Below, piece after piece: positions 7,132-16,021 of a stretch of DNA of 34,631 nucleotides. Numbering within the stretch: position 1 is the stretch's first letter; every line of letters starts with the position of its first letter. Below the pieces are notes generated by a model. The model saw only the letters and a list, made by a program, of their open reading frames with translations. It made no database searches and was not told where the DNA came from. The stretch covers positions 1 to 34,631 of the forward strand of contig JASHNX010000161.1 in the NCBI GenBank assembly GCA_030041415.1. The letters run 5' to 3'. This stretch comes from Candidatus Sulfotelmatobacter sp. (GTDB taxonomy: Bacteria > Acidobacteriota > Terriglobia > Terriglobales > Acidobacteriaceae). The position numbers and the translations under genes were made by a program.

Positions 7132-8931
7132 TTACGTGATGCTCGTTTCTGTATAGCCGCCATAGACCTGGCGCAGTGCGTCGCAGATCTCTCCAACCGT
7201 GGCGTAGGCACGCACGGCATCGATGATGTAAGGCATGGTGTTTGCGGGAGAAATCGCTGAATTTCCGTCCGACTGCGGTTCTCGCGATGCCGCCTTCTTG
7301 AGAGCGTCCAGGCCTCGCTTCACTTCATCGTTCGATCTGCGGGCGCGCAGCGCTTTCAATTTTGCGGCTTGTTGCCTAGCGACCGTTTCATCGATGTAAA
7401 GAATCTGCGGCGGTTCTTCTTCAATCGCAAATTCATTCACTCCGACGACGATTTTTTCCTTGGCTTCGGCAGCCCGTTGATACTGGTACGAAGCCTCGGC
7501 TATTTCCTTCTGTGGATAACCGCGCTCGATGGCTTTCACCATTCCACCCATGGAATCGAGTTTCCCGAAGTAGTCGAATGCTCCTGATTCCATTTGCAGC
7601 GTGAGATTCTCAAGGAAATACGAACCGCCAAGCGGGTCGACTGTCTGCGTCACTCCGGATTCGTAGGCGATGATCTGCTGCGTGCGCAAGGCAATGCGGG
7701 CGGCTTCTTCTGTGGGCAGAGCAAGAGCTTCGTCGTAAGAGTCACAATGCAGCGATTGCGTGCCACCCAGAACCGCTGCTAAAGCCTGAAGCGCCACGCG
7801 GGCAATGTTGTTCATCGGTTGCTGTGCCGGCAACGAAACTCCCGCGGTTTGGGTATGGAAGCGCATCAACCACGTGCGTTGACTCTGCGCGCCAAATCGC
7901 TCTTTCATGACTCTCGCCCAAATTTTGCGGGCGGCGCGGTATTTTGCAATCTCCTCAAAAAAATCGTTGTGCGCGTTGAAAAAGAAACTCAACCGCGGAC
8001 CGAATTCGTCAACCTCAAGTCCGCGTTTTCGCGCCCACTCGACGTATTCGATGCCGTCATACAAAGTGAACGCTAGTTCCTGCAAGGCGGTCGATCCCGC
8101 TTCGCGAATGTGATAGCCGCTGATCGAAATCGTGTTGAAGCGGGGAGTAAATTTCGAACCGAACTCGAACGTATCGATGACCAAGCGCATCGAAGGCGCA
8201 GGCGGATAAATGTATTCCTTCTGGGCGATGTATTCCTTCAGAATGTCATTTTGAATGGTGCCGGAAATCTGCTTCCAGTCCGCCCCTTGTTTCTCTGCCA
8301 CAACCAGATACATTGCCCACAAGACGGACGCGGGAGAGTTAATAGTCATCGAGACCGTGGTTTTTTCCAGATCGATGCCATTGAACAGAATCTCCATGTC
8401 TTCGAGAGAATCGATCGCCACGCCGCATTTGCCCACTTCCCCCTCGCTTGCCGGATGGTCCGAGTCGTAGCCCATGAGCGTCGGCAGATCGAAAGCCACG
8501 GAAAGCCCGCCGCCGCCGTGCTCGAGCAAATACTTGTAGCGGCGATTGGTTTCTTCCGGTGAGGCAAAGCCGGAAAATTGCCGCATCGTAAAAAGCTTGC
8601 CGCGGTATCCGGTGGCATGAATGCCGCGCGTGAACGGAGGCCGGCCGGGATACCCGAGGTATTTTTCTTCGCTCCAATCCTCGGGAAGATCTGCTGGCGT
8701 GTAAAGGCGCCGAATGGGAACGCCGGAGATTGTCGTGAAACGGGCCCGCCCCTGCTCGTCGAGATTCACTCCAGTCGGAGCGCCGATCGGACGTTCGGGA
8801 TTTTTCTCCAGAGTGGGAGCGAGTGTTTCCTCGGCCCACTTTTTTTCCGCAGCGGAGGGACAGCGTTTTTCAAAAATGTCGGCAATCGGATTATCGGCAA
8901 CTTCCTGCTTGCCCAGCTTTTTCTCGGCCAT
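7132..8931 (-). CDS. B12-dependent acyl-CoA mutase large subunit, isobutyryl-CoA mutase-like
   Basis: Large catalytic TIM-barrel subunit of a radical B12 mutase, 599 aa from the ATG at 8931; a GGGG element lies just upstream. It has no C-terminal B12 domain, so it needs the small subunit at 5054-5473. Signatures include [21 protein letters not shown] (115-135), [40 protein letters not shown] and [14 protein letters not shown]. Methylmalonyl-CoA mutase uses Tyr89 and Arg207 to bind the carboxylate; isobutyryl-CoA mutase has Phe80 and Gln198. Here the matching positions are Phe119 and Gln237, exactly 118 residues apart as in both references, which points to isobutyryl-CoA/n-butyryl-CoA or a related non-carboxylate substrate. 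Automated annotation would probably say methylmalonyl-CoA mutase. No MeaB-type chaperone or epimerase gene is in the window. Confidence 0.88.
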   Translation of the reverse strand: MAEKKLGKQEVADNPIADIFEKRCPSAAEKKWAEETLAPTLEKNPERPIGAPTGVNLDEQGRARFTTISGVPIRRLYTPADLPEDWSEEKYLGYPGRPPFTRGIHATGYRGKLFTMRQFSGFASPEETNRRYKYLLEHGGGGLSVAFDLPTLMGYDSDHPASEGEVGKCGVAIDSLEDMEILFNGIDLEKTTVSMTINSPASVLWAMYLVVAEKQGADWKQISGTIQNDILKEYIAQKEYIYPPAPSMRLVIDTFEFGSKFTPRFNTISISGYHIREAGSTALQELAFTLYDGIEYVEWARKRGLEVDEFGPRLSFFFNAHNDFFEEIAKYRAARKIWARVMKERFGAQSQRTWLMRFHTQTAGVSLPAQQPMNNIARVALQALAAVLGGTQSLHCDSYDEALALPTEEAARIALRTQQIIAYESGVTQTVDPLGGSYFLENLTLQMESGAFDYFGKLDSMGGMVKAIERGYPQKEIAEASYQYQRAAEAKEKIVVGVNEFAIEEEPPQILYIDETVARQQAAKLKALRARRSNDEVKRGLDALKKAASREPQSDGNSAISPANTMPYIIDAVRAYATVGEICDALRQVYGGYTETSIT

Positions 8932-8954
8932 GAGAACCCCAGTATTCTCATCTG

Positions 8955-8983
8955 ATGATAGGGAACTACGGGCTAGCGAGCAA
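8955..8983 (-). promoter_or_regulatory. Candidate promoter of the mutase large subunit
   Basis: On the minus strand a TTGCTC hexamer (plus 8978-8983) is followed after 17 bases by TATCAT (plus 8955-8960), a near-consensus -10 box. The mutase ATG lies 23 bases beyond. It sits in the 90-base gap after the divergently unrelated glycosyltransferase gene, where a promoter for the catabolic block would be expected. The -35 match is weak. Confidence 0.4.
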
Positions 8984-9021
8984 GATAACGTCGGGTCCAC
9001 AAAACGGCCGGTCGGTTAGCC

Positions 9022-9810
9022 TTAACCGTCGGTCTCTGGGGGCGTTCGCGACAATTCCCATGCCTTCGCATACTTCCAAGAAACATAACCGGCGTGGTAC
9101 AGGTGCAACAGCAGGCCTTCCCGTCCGTCGAGAAATCCCAGGCGGACAAAATAGTTGTAGATAAACGTAGCCAGCGGCCGCAGAACAATATTCGCAATGC
9201 TGAACCGGCTGTGCCCCTTGCTCGCTGCGAGTTGCGCGCCGAGGGAAGAGTAACGATTCATGTGATTGATGTAGAGAGTGAGGTTGGGATATGTGTAATG
9301 CACGATCGCACCATGAAACTGTTGCGTGCCTTGAGTCGCAATCCGATTCAGGTCTGGTTTCAGTTCGCAGCGATCGTGAGGGTCGTGCCCGGTGACGAAG
9401 CCTTTGCCGCGTCGAAACAAGCGAAGCTTCGGGTCCGGATAGAAGCCGCCATGGCGCATCCAGCGGCCGAGAAACAGGTTCTTGCGCGGCAATCGGTATC
9501 CGTCTGCGGCGTTCGGATCAGCGATAGCTGCACGAATTTCCTGCGCGAGACCGGCGCTGATTTCTTCATCGGCATCGAGCAGCAGAATCCAATCCTTGGT
9601 GCAAAGATCGATGGCATATTGCTTCTGCGCCACATAGCCGCGCCAGGGTTCCATCACGACCCGCGCTCCATGTTCGCGGGCGATGTCACAGGTTCGGTCG
9701 GTTGAGCCGGAATCCACCACCACGATTTCATCCGCCCATTTCACACTCTCGAGAGTGCGGCCAAGGTTGGCTTCTTCGTTGTGGCTGACGATGGCGACGG
9801 AAAGTGTCAT
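9022..9810 (-). CDS. Family 2 glycosyltransferase, WaaE/KdtX-like (lipopolysaccharide-type)
   Basis: GT-A fold glycosyltransferase, 262 aa, likely adding a sugar to a lipid-linked or LPS-core acceptor at the inner membrane's cytoplasmic face. The N-terminus MTLSVAIVSHNEEANLGRTL, then WADEIVVVDSGSTDRT (25-40) and the metal-binding DAD of LLLDADEE (residues 79-81), are typical. EPWRGYVAQK (54-63) and the long C-terminal hydrophobic/aromatic part match the WaaE-like group. I chose the ATG at 9810, which has TGGGA about 7 bases upstream and fits the family start; an in-frame ATG at 9867 is the alternative. It follows the PMT-family gene closely and is probably cotranscribed with it and the TolC gene. 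The acceptor is unknown. Confidence 0.87.
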   Translation of the reverse strand: MTLSVAIVSHNEEANLGRTLESVKWADEIVVVDSGSTDRTCDIAREHGARVVMEPWRGYVAQKQYAIDLCTKDWILLLDADEEISAGLAQEIRAAIADPNAADGYRLPRKNLFLGRWMRHGGFYPDPKLRLFRRGKGFVTGHDPHDRCELKPDLNRIATQGTQQFHGAIVHYTYPNLTLYINHMNRYSSLGAQLAASKGHSRFSIANIVLRPLATFIYNYFVRLGFLDGREGLLLHLYHAGYVSWKYAKAWELSRTPPETDG

Positions 9811-9877
9811 GTATCCCAGTTGACCAATCGATCGCAGACCAAAACTTTGATCGACCTGCACCATCATCAGCTAGCAG

Positions 9878-11203
9878 TCAACATTCGGCAATGCTGCGCG
9901 GGGTTCGCTTGCCGGTTTCAGACAGCAGAAACACGATGAGGATAAATAATTCCGGTTCGATGGGATGACGATAGCGAGCGTGGGGAAAGACGAAATAATA
10001 AACCAAGGGGTAGGTCAGCATGAGGCCGGCGAAAAGCCCGGCTCCTGGCCGATTCTGCCGCACCGCGCGCCCTGCGCCCCAGATCGCCAGCACAGACGAT
10101 GCCAGAAACAGCGAGCTGCGAAAATCAACTGGCGCTACGCTGTCCGTCGGCCGGGGCACGCCGTTCCAATAATAAAAAAAACGCTTCAGAGAAATGACCG
10201 CGAACTGGCTGCGGTGAGCGCCGATCCAGTCGAAGGCCCGCTGACGGCAGTATGCCTCATACTTCAGTTCGCCCATGCGCTTGAAGTTCTCGAATTCCGG
10301 GTGGTTGAGATTAGGCTGTAAAGATGCGAACAACATGCCGTCAGAAAATTTGTTGTTGCCTAACCGAAGCTGCAAGCCAAAGTCGTCGCGAATAAAAACA
10401 AAACGCCCAAAAACTTCATAGTTGCGAATCAACCACGGAGACAGAACCAGAAAGAAAACGAGCGACGAAAGGGCAGCCCCCGCGAACGATGGCAATCCTC
10501 GCCGCGATCTTCGCCACCACGCCCACAGTCCACAGAATGGCAGAAAGGCAAGCGATGCGGGATTGGCCAACGCTGCGACGCCCCACAAAACGCCGAACAG
10601 CACCCAGTGGCGCAGACCGGGCGAATCCTCGAGTTCAAGTGCTATCAGGAACGCGAAGGCTAGAATCAGTGGCGTGAGCGTCGTGTCCCAAATCCAATGG
10701 ATCGACCAATACCAGACATACGGATTTAGTGCCCACGCTCTCGCCGACCAGACAGCAATGCCTTCATCAAAGGTTCGCTGCGCAATGCGAAAGACCGGAA
10801 TTGTAGTCAGCGATGCGAGCAGGCTGTTGATCGAAAGCAGGGCCCCGGCAGACGCGTAAGTGTAGATTCCGAAAACCTTGAATATCGCACCGATCAGATA
10901 CGGATAAATCGGAGGCTCCCAGGCGCTGAGTCCAGTGTGATCACCGTAAGGATTGGCGAAACCATCGCCTGATGCAATCGAGCGGCCCACACGGCCCATC
11001 TCGAATCCGAAGCCGAAGTGATCTTCGACCGCACGCATGCGGTACTGATGCAGTGCGCCGACGAGTGTGACCTGAATGACGAACGAAACGGGAATGAGCC
11101 AGAAAACGGACTTCGGCAATGCCGACCGGGAGGGTCTGACCATCGCCGCTAGTCTATCAGGCGGCTTCGTGTTGTCGTCGTCCTGCAATGCCGGACGATT
11201 CAC
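9878..11203 (-). CDS. PMT/ArnT-like membrane glycosyltransferase (GT39/GT83 type)
   Basis: Polytopic inner-membrane protein, 441 aa, with about ten hydrophobic segments beginning at SVFWLIPVSFVIQVTLVGAL (32-51). The first periplasmic loop contains RAVEDHFGFGFEMGRVGRSI and GLSAWEPPIYPYLIG, the type of acidic loop that carries the catalytic residue in PMT_2 and ArnT-like enzymes. These use polyprenyl-phosphate sugars to modify lipids or proteins on the periplasmic side. The GTG at 11203 overlaps the TGA of the TolC-like gene as GTGA, a strong sign of translational coupling and the reason for this start. The lipid-carrier synthase that would make its donor is not in the window; the GT2 gene downstream is a candidate partner but not of the usual DPM type. 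Confidence 0.82.
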   Translation of the reverse strand: MNRPALQDDDNTKPPDRLAAMVRPSRSALPKSVFWLIPVSFVIQVTLVGALHQYRMRAVEDHFGFGFEMGRVGRSIASGDGFANPYGDHTGLSAWEPPIYPYLIGAIFKVFGIYTYASAGALLSINSLLASLTTIPVFRIAQRTFDEGIAVWSARAWALNPYVWYWSIHWIWDTTLTPLILAFAFLIALELEDSPGLRHWVLFGVLWGVAALANPASLAFLPFCGLWAWWRRSRRGLPSFAGAALSSLVFFLVLSPWLIRNYEVFGRFVFIRDDFGLQLRLGNNKFSDGMLFASLQPNLNHPEFENFKRMGELKYEAYCRQRAFDWIGAHRSQFAVISLKRFFYYWNGVPRPTDSVAPVDFRSSLFLASSVLAIWGAGRAVRQNRPGAGLFAGLMLTYPLVYYFVFPHARYRHPIEPELFILIVFLLSETGKRTPRSIAEC

Positions 11204-13281
11204 GAGCCCGGTGCGGAATTGATTTGCACCGGCTCACGCTGCGGCTGCGGCGCGACCTCCGGCACCGAGGGCATGTGCGTGACCTGGCCGCGCACGGCTT
11301 CGTCGACGCTGATACCGGAGTGGTCGAGCAGAAGGCCGGTTGCCCGGTCCACTTCGATCATCGATTTTTCATAGGCCGCTTTGGCCGAAACCAGATTCGA
11401 CTCGGAATTTGTCAGCACCGATGCATCCTGCAGAATCGCCGTGGTCGTGGTGAGCCCAACTTTCAGTTTTTGCTGGTCGGCATCGAGAGTCTGCCGCGCG
11501 AGGTCAACCGCGGATTGCGCGGCCTCGACGGCAACGCGGTTTTGCTTCACATCGAATTGCGCGTTGCGAACCTCGATGCGGACTTGGTTTTCCAGTTGAT
11601 GCAACCGCACTTGCGCCTGGCGGAGCTCCAGTACAGAACGAATCTGGTCGGCTTGGGCTTCGCGATTGCGCAACGGAATGCTCAGCGCTAAGCCGACACC
11701 TTTATCTGGAGCCGATGAATTAACGAGTTGGTTGAGAGCGTTGCCATACCCGACCGAGTTTGCCGTCTGAAATGGCGGAGGCAAGGTAGGCGATGTGTAA
11801 CAGTACTTCGCCGTAGGTTCAGCAGTGCAGTTCGGCAGAGCAGAGTTTACGTTGCCCCCAACCCCCGCCCCGCCGTAATAGGCGAACGCGTTCAGAGTGG
11901 GGAGGAGCGCGTTTCGTACGGCTCTTGCATTCAGATCGCGCGAGTTGAGATCGATGCGCGACTCCACCAGCTCTGCGCGGTGATTGAGCGCGTCATTAAT
12001 CAGATCTTCCGTTGGAGTGACCACCTCTTGCTGCGGGATGAGCATGGCCGAGGTGGGAATCACATCTGCTTCCGCCAGGGTTGGATCTTCAATGCTGCGG
12101 CTTACCGCATTCTTCATCAACAGTTCCTGCAATTGCAGGTTGTTCTGAGCCAGGATCAGATTCTGTTGATCGGTCGCAACCGTGCTCTGTGCGCTCACCA
12201 CCTGGATGGGAGGAGCGGTCCCAACCGTCGCTTGCTTTTTCGAATCGTCCAGCGCCTTCTGCGCATAAGTAAGAGCTTCCTTCTGCACGCGCACGTTTTC
12301 ATAGGCGTAGACGAGATCCCAGTACATATTTTCGACCTGGTCGACCGTGGTGATGATCTGCAGCCGGAACGCAACATCGGTAATCTCACGGTTATTTTTT
12401 GCAATGCGAATGAAACGCAGATTCGGCAGGCTGCCAAAGCCTTGCAGCAAATTTTGTGTCAAGCGGAACTGAAAGTTCGTGTTGATCAGCGGCGTGAGTT
12501 CAGAGGTGATCAGATTCGAAGTCACATGCGTGTTATCAAACCCAAGACTCAATTCCGTTCCCCATTGAAATCCCTGCGTGTAGCTAAAATTTGCGGTGTA
12601 CGTGTTTTGAGCCACGACAGGGACGGGACTGAGAAGGGTGGTGGAATCGGCTTGGCTCTTGTCGAGTTGCAGATTTCCAGTGAGAACCGGATCGAAACTC
12701 GTGATCGGCGAACCAATGCCGAGCGTCGAACTCACCAGGCCGTTGGTGCCAGTGCCAACGCCGGATGCAGCGATCGTGGTTCCCCCCGTGCCCGAACCTA
12801 CGGTTCCGCCCAGTCCGCCGACGCCGCCGCCGGGAGTGTTCTGCACGGTCCCGGCATTTACACCCAGGATGCTGGCGCCCGACTTGGCGCGCAGATAGTC
12901 GGTGGCGGCAATATTTAGGTTGTAACGCGCGATTTCGATATCGAGATTGTTCTCGAGGGCTAATGCGACGGCATCGTTAATAGAGAGATAAATCTTCCCA
13001 TCCCGCATCAGCGTATCCATGCGAGGCGCGTTTGCGAAATCCGGCGCGGGGAGTTCACGTCCTTCGTACGGCTTCAGGACGTTGGGAACAGTCGGTCGAG
13101 ATTTCGCGTAATCCTCTAAATGAATCGGCTGCGGCTGTGCCGAAGTCGCCGCCGGCTGCGGCGCCGCCGGCACGCTCTGGGCGAAGGTCATCAACCATGG
13201 CCCGCAACCGATAAAAACAAACGCAGCCAGCCGCAGGGTGCTATATGCGGCCACACTGCTTCGGGGAGAAGTAAAAGACAT
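11200..13281 (-). CDS. TolC-family outer-membrane protein (copy A)
   Basis: Outer-membrane efflux/secretion channel of the TolC type, 693 aa, longer than the usual 450-500. The start at 13281 has an AAGGAGA ribosome site 6-7 bases upstream, and a signal peptide follows (residues 1 to about 35, ending FAQS). LSINDAVALALENNLDIEIARYNL (99-122) begins the first helical repeat; the second appears at LINDALNHRAELVESRIDLN. An unusual Gly/Thr-rich segment with NTPGGGVGGLGGT (about 138-196) precedes a beta-rich region. No membrane-fusion or RND pump gene is nearby; instead two glycosyltransferase genes follow, the first overlapping by 4 bases. A role in export of a glycosylated product is possible but unproven. 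Confidence 0.88.
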   Translation of the reverse strand: MSFTSPRSSVAAYSTLRLAAFVFIGCGPWLMTFAQSVPAAPQPAATSAQPQPIHLEDYAKSRPTVPNVLKPYEGRELPAPDFANAPRMDTLMRDGKIYLSINDAVALALENNLDIEIARYNLNIAATDYLRAKSGASILGVNAGTVQNTPGGGVGGLGGTVGSGTGGTTIAASGVGTGTNGLVSSTLGIGSPITSFDPVLTGNLQLDKSQADSTTLLSPVPVVAQNTYTANFSYTQGFQWGTELSLGFDNTHVTSNLITSELTPLINTNFQFRLTQNLLQGFGSLPNLRFIRIAKNNREITDVAFRLQIITTVDQVENMYWDLVYAYENVRVQKEALTYAQKALDDSKKQATVGTAPPIQVVSAQSTVATDQQNLILAQNNLQLQELLMKNAVSRSIEDPTLAEADVIPTSAMLIPQQEVVTPTEDLINDALNHRAELVESRIDLNSRDLNARAVRNALLPTLNAFAYYGGAGVGGNVNSALPNCTAEPTAKYCYTSPTLPPPFQTANSVGYGNALNQLVNSSAPDKGVGLALSIPLRNREAQADQIRSVLELRQAQVRLHQLENQVRIEVRNAQFDVKQNRVAVEAAQSAVDLARQTLDADQQKLKVGLTTTTAILQDASVLTNSESNLVSAKAAYEKSMIEVDRATGLLLDHSGISVDEAVRGQVTHMPSVPEVAPQPQREPVQINSAPGS

Positions 13282-13457
13282 AATTCGTCTCCTTGAATCA
13301 GAACAGGGATGCCTGTGAACTGAGATACGCGTCGGATGTCGACGCGAAAAGCAAGCGTCTCTCCATCTTAGCGGGACCACTACAGAGAACGAGAGTGGAG
13401 ATTGTAAAGAATTGTTAGAAATCACGTGGTTGATGCCACGCCTGAGCCAGACGATTG

Positions 13458-15563
13458 CTACTGAGGCGGGTCGGCCGCGCCCGCTTGCGGCGCTGGTTGT
13501 GCGACCGAAGGCAGGCTCTTTCGCGGCGCGATGTACGGTGCGTTGGGCATGCGAGTAACCTGGCCGCGCACCGCATCGTCGATGCTGATGTGGTCTTCAT
13601 CGAGCAGCGTCCCGATAGCCCGAGCTAGCTCGACGCGCGACTTCTCGTAGGCCACTGTCGCATTCACCAGATTGGACTCGGCCGTCGCCAGCTGGCTCTG
13701 ATATTGCAAGACCAGAGTTGTCGTCGAGGTGCCGAATTGGTATTTCTTCTGCTCAGCGTCGAGCGATTCGCGAGCGAGATCGAGAGCGGCTTTCGAGGAG
13801 TCCACGCTCGCCCGGTTCTGCTGAACGGCGTACTGTGCGTTGCGAACTTCGATCCCCACCTGATTTTCGATTTGCTGCATCCGCATCTGCGCCTGGCGGA
13901 ATTCGAGTTCGGAGCGAATCTGCACCGCTTGCGCCGCGCGATTGCGTATCGGGATATTGAGCGTCAAGCCAATGCCTTTATCGGGGTTGGTCGAAGTGAT
14001 GAGCTGGTTCAGCGTGGGACCGATGGGAGTGGTCGGGAATAACGCATCCGGATCGTTTGGGATGGTATTGCTTGCACAGCCAAAAAGATCCTCGACCTCT
14101 TTCTGCGTGGGGCTGGGCGACGAGCTGCACTCGTTTACTGGATTTTGCCTGCCCCCCACACCAGCTCCTCCGTAATAGGCGAAGAGATTGAGCGTCGGCA
14201 GCAGCGCGCTACGCACAGCCCGGTTGCTCATGTCACGGCTATTGAGGTCGATGCGGGATTCCACCAACTCGGCCCGATGCCTCAGCGCGTCATTGATCAG
14301 ATCCTCCGTAGGAATAACCGGTTCTTGCGGTGGTATGTCCATGGTCGAAGATGGAATTACTTCCGCGGTCGCCAGAGCCGGGTCTTTTAAGGTCCGTGTA
14401 AGAGCATTTTTCATCAGCAGTTGTTCAAGCTGCAGGTTTGTTTGGGCTGCGGTTACCAGTTGCTGGTCTTGCGCGACGGTGCTTTGCGCACGCACCACTT
14501 CGATGGGAGCCAGACTACCAATTTCAACCTGTTTTTTTGTGTCGGATAATGTTCTCTGAGCGAACGCGAGAGATTCGTTCTGCACGCGAGCGTTTTCGTA
14601 GGCGTAAACCAGATCCCAGTAAATATTCTCGATCTGATCCACGCTGTCGATAATCTGCAGCCGGAATGCCACGTCGCTGATTTCCCGGTTATTCTTGGCG
14701 ATGCGAAGAAAGCGCGTATTTGCCGCGAATCCAAGTCCCTGCAAAATCGGTTGCGTGACGGTTGCTCTGAAGTTGGAGTTAAGCGCTGGGCTCACGCTGG
14801 AGAAGAAGCTGTTCGTTGTTTGCCGCTGGTTGTTGAACCCTACCGAGAGGTCCATGCCCCAATGGAACGCTTGGTTGTAGGCAAAGTTTACTGTTCCCGT
14901 GTTCTGTACCAGGCTGCTACCGGGGAATACGCCCTGGAAAATGCTGGTAGCCGTCTGGCTAAGATGATCGACCTGCAGCGTTCCCGTCACCACGGGATCG
15001 AATGGTCCGATCGTGGGTCCAACCCCGAGGGTCGAACTTACAAGCCCGTTAGTGCCCGCACCGATGCCGCCCGCGCCTAAACTCGTGCCGCCGCTCGCCG
15101 CGCCTGAGTTGGCTCCAATTCCACCAACACCGCCCCCGGGTGTATTCAAAACCGTGCCGCTTGGCGTGCCAAGGATGGATGCTCCTGCGCGGGCACGGAG
15201 CACGTCGGTGTCGGCAATGTTGAGGTTGTAGCGGGCGATGGCGATATCGAGATTGTTTTCCAGTGCCAGCGCAATGGCATCGTTGAGCGAGAGATAGACC
15301 TTGCCGTCGTGCATCAGATCCCCGATGCGCGTTGAATTGCTTAAATCCGGAGGCGGCAGATGCCGCGGCACATAGGGCGCAACCGGGTTAGGAAATTGCG
15401 GCACCGGCTTCGAATAATCTACTAATGGCAACGGGCGCGTCTCCGGCGTATTTTGCGGCACAGGGGCTGCCGGTGCCTCTTGAGCGCCGCATAGCATGGA
15501 CATTCCCAATAGAATGCCGGTGATCGTCAACCGCGTAACTGATGCAAAACGTGGCAATGGCAT
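13458..15563 (-). CDS. TolC-family outer-membrane protein (copy B, tandem paralogue)
   Basis: Second TolC-like channel, 701 aa, clearly a paralogue of the adjacent gene: LSLNDAIALALENNLDIAIARYNLNIA (91-117), FLRIAKNNREISDVAFRLQII, LINDALRHRAELVESRIDLNSRD and FAYYGGAGVGG occur in both almost unchanged. It also has the Gly-rich insert (about 130-187) with the identical phrase NTPGGGVGG. A signal peptide ends near CGAQE. The loop after GGAGVGG differs most and includes two cysteines in an acidic stretch (NECSSS...FGCAS). The ATG at 15563 has GGAG about 10 bases upstream. It is separated from copy A by 176 bases, so A may have its own promoter. The pair most likely arose by tandem duplication followed by divergence. 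Confidence 0.88.
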   Translation of the reverse strand: MPLPRFASVTRLTITGILLGMSMLCGAQEAPAAPVPQNTPETRPLPLVDYSKPVPQFPNPVAPYVPRHLPPPDLSNSTRIGDLMHDGKVYLSLNDAIALALENNLDIAIARYNLNIADTDVLRARAGASILGTPSGTVLNTPGGGVGGIGANSGAASGGTSLGAGGIGAGTNGLVSSTLGVGPTIGPFDPVVTGTLQVDHLSQTATSIFQGVFPGSSLVQNTGTVNFAYNQAFHWGMDLSVGFNNQRQTTNSFFSSVSPALNSNFRATVTQPILQGLGFAANTRFLRIAKNNREISDVAFRLQIIDSVDQIENIYWDLVYAYENARVQNESLAFAQRTLSDTKKQVEIGSLAPIEVVRAQSTVAQDQQLVTAAQTNLQLEQLLMKNALTRTLKDPALATAEVIPSSTMDIPPQEPVIPTEDLINDALRHRAELVESRIDLNSRDMSNRAVRSALLPTLNLFAYYGGAGVGGRQNPVNECSSSPSPTQKEVEDLFGCASNTIPNDPDALFPTTPIGPTLNQLITSTNPDKGIGLTLNIPIRNRAAQAVQIRSELEFRQAQMRMQQIENQVGIEVRNAQYAVQQNRASVDSSKAALDLARESLDAEQKKYQFGTSTTTLVLQYQSQLATAESNLVNATVAYEKSRVELARAIGTLLDEDHISIDDAVRGQVTRMPNAPYIAPRKSLPSVAQPAPQAGAADPPQ

Positions 15564-15684
15564 CTACTCTTCTCCGTCTCAAAATAATGCGCACAGCGAG
15601 GATTATTTGGTTTCACCTTCGAGCGATGTTTTCGGCTATAGAGCAATTTCTGGAACTCAAAAGTCTGTTACGAAATTCCAGCTC

Positions 15685-15703
15685 CCGGAGTTCCTTAAAA
15701 TCC
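15685..15703. repeat. Short direct repeat, unit 1 upstream of tolC copy B
   Basis: Reads CCGGAGTTCCTTAAAATCC. It shares 13-14 positions with the unit at 15734-15752, and a degenerate third unit (AAAAGCTCTTAAATCC) overlaps the start of the latter. Spacing between units 1 and 2 is 49 bases, near whole turns of DNA. Could be a regulator binding array for the tolC gene. Confidence 0.4.
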
Positions 15704-15733
15704 TGGGGTTCCCAAATTCAAAAGCTCTTAAAT

Positions 15734-15752
15734 CCGAAGTTCCTTAAATCGG
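15734..15752. repeat. Short direct repeat, unit 2 upstream of tolC copy B
   Basis: Reads CCGAAGTTCCTTAAATCGG, in the same orientation as unit 1. The shared core is AGTTCCTTAAA. It lies about 170 bases upstream of the tolC copy B start codon, within range of an activator or repressor site. Confidence 0.4.
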
Positions 15753-16021
15753 TGCTTGCGTGCGCCCGGTTTCAGCAATTTTCCTCATCTGCACTCAGTA
15801 CGAGACGCAATTGAAAACCAGAGCGGGTTGCGAAGGAAAGTTAAACGCACCAGTATATCCGAGGGAGCCTGGCTCTCTTTGAGACCTTCGTAGCCGAAAC
15901 TGATAAAGTGCTGACCAACGCTGCCCTTGTCCGGAGCGCAGACTTACGGCGCACCCACGGTTGTTCCCGAGGATGAAGAGCATTCGATGAAGGGACGAAT
16001 GGGTAGGACTCGAAAGATCGT

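Larger units (their letters stand above)
15564..16021. other. 458-bp divergent intergenic region between tolC copy B and truA
   Basis: No convincing gene. The half next to the tolC copy is AT-rich and carries short imperfect repeats of AGTTCCTTAAAT (15685-15703, 15734-15752, plus a weaker match at 15720-15735). The half next to truA contains a small hairpin with arms GGGAGC/GCTCTC near 15869-15885 without a T-run. No strong sigma70 promoter for truA stands out, and its ribosome site is weak. Confidence 0.6.

Noticed and set aside
6921-7220. Upstream extension of the ORF6N reading frame by 100 codons
   Set aside because: The frame overlaps the mutase 3' end and lacks family similarity; the palindrome and the TATGAT box lie here, so it is more likely non-coding leader.
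11728-12918. 396-codon open frame on the plus strand opposite tolC copy A
   Set aside because: It is antisense to a clear TolC gene, is Arg/Gln-rich with no family motif and reflects the high-GC codon pattern of the real gene.
15869-15885. Hairpin GGGAGC-CTG-GCTCTC as a terminator or riboswitch
   Set aside because: Short stem with a G-U pair, no T-run and no conserved riboswitch features.
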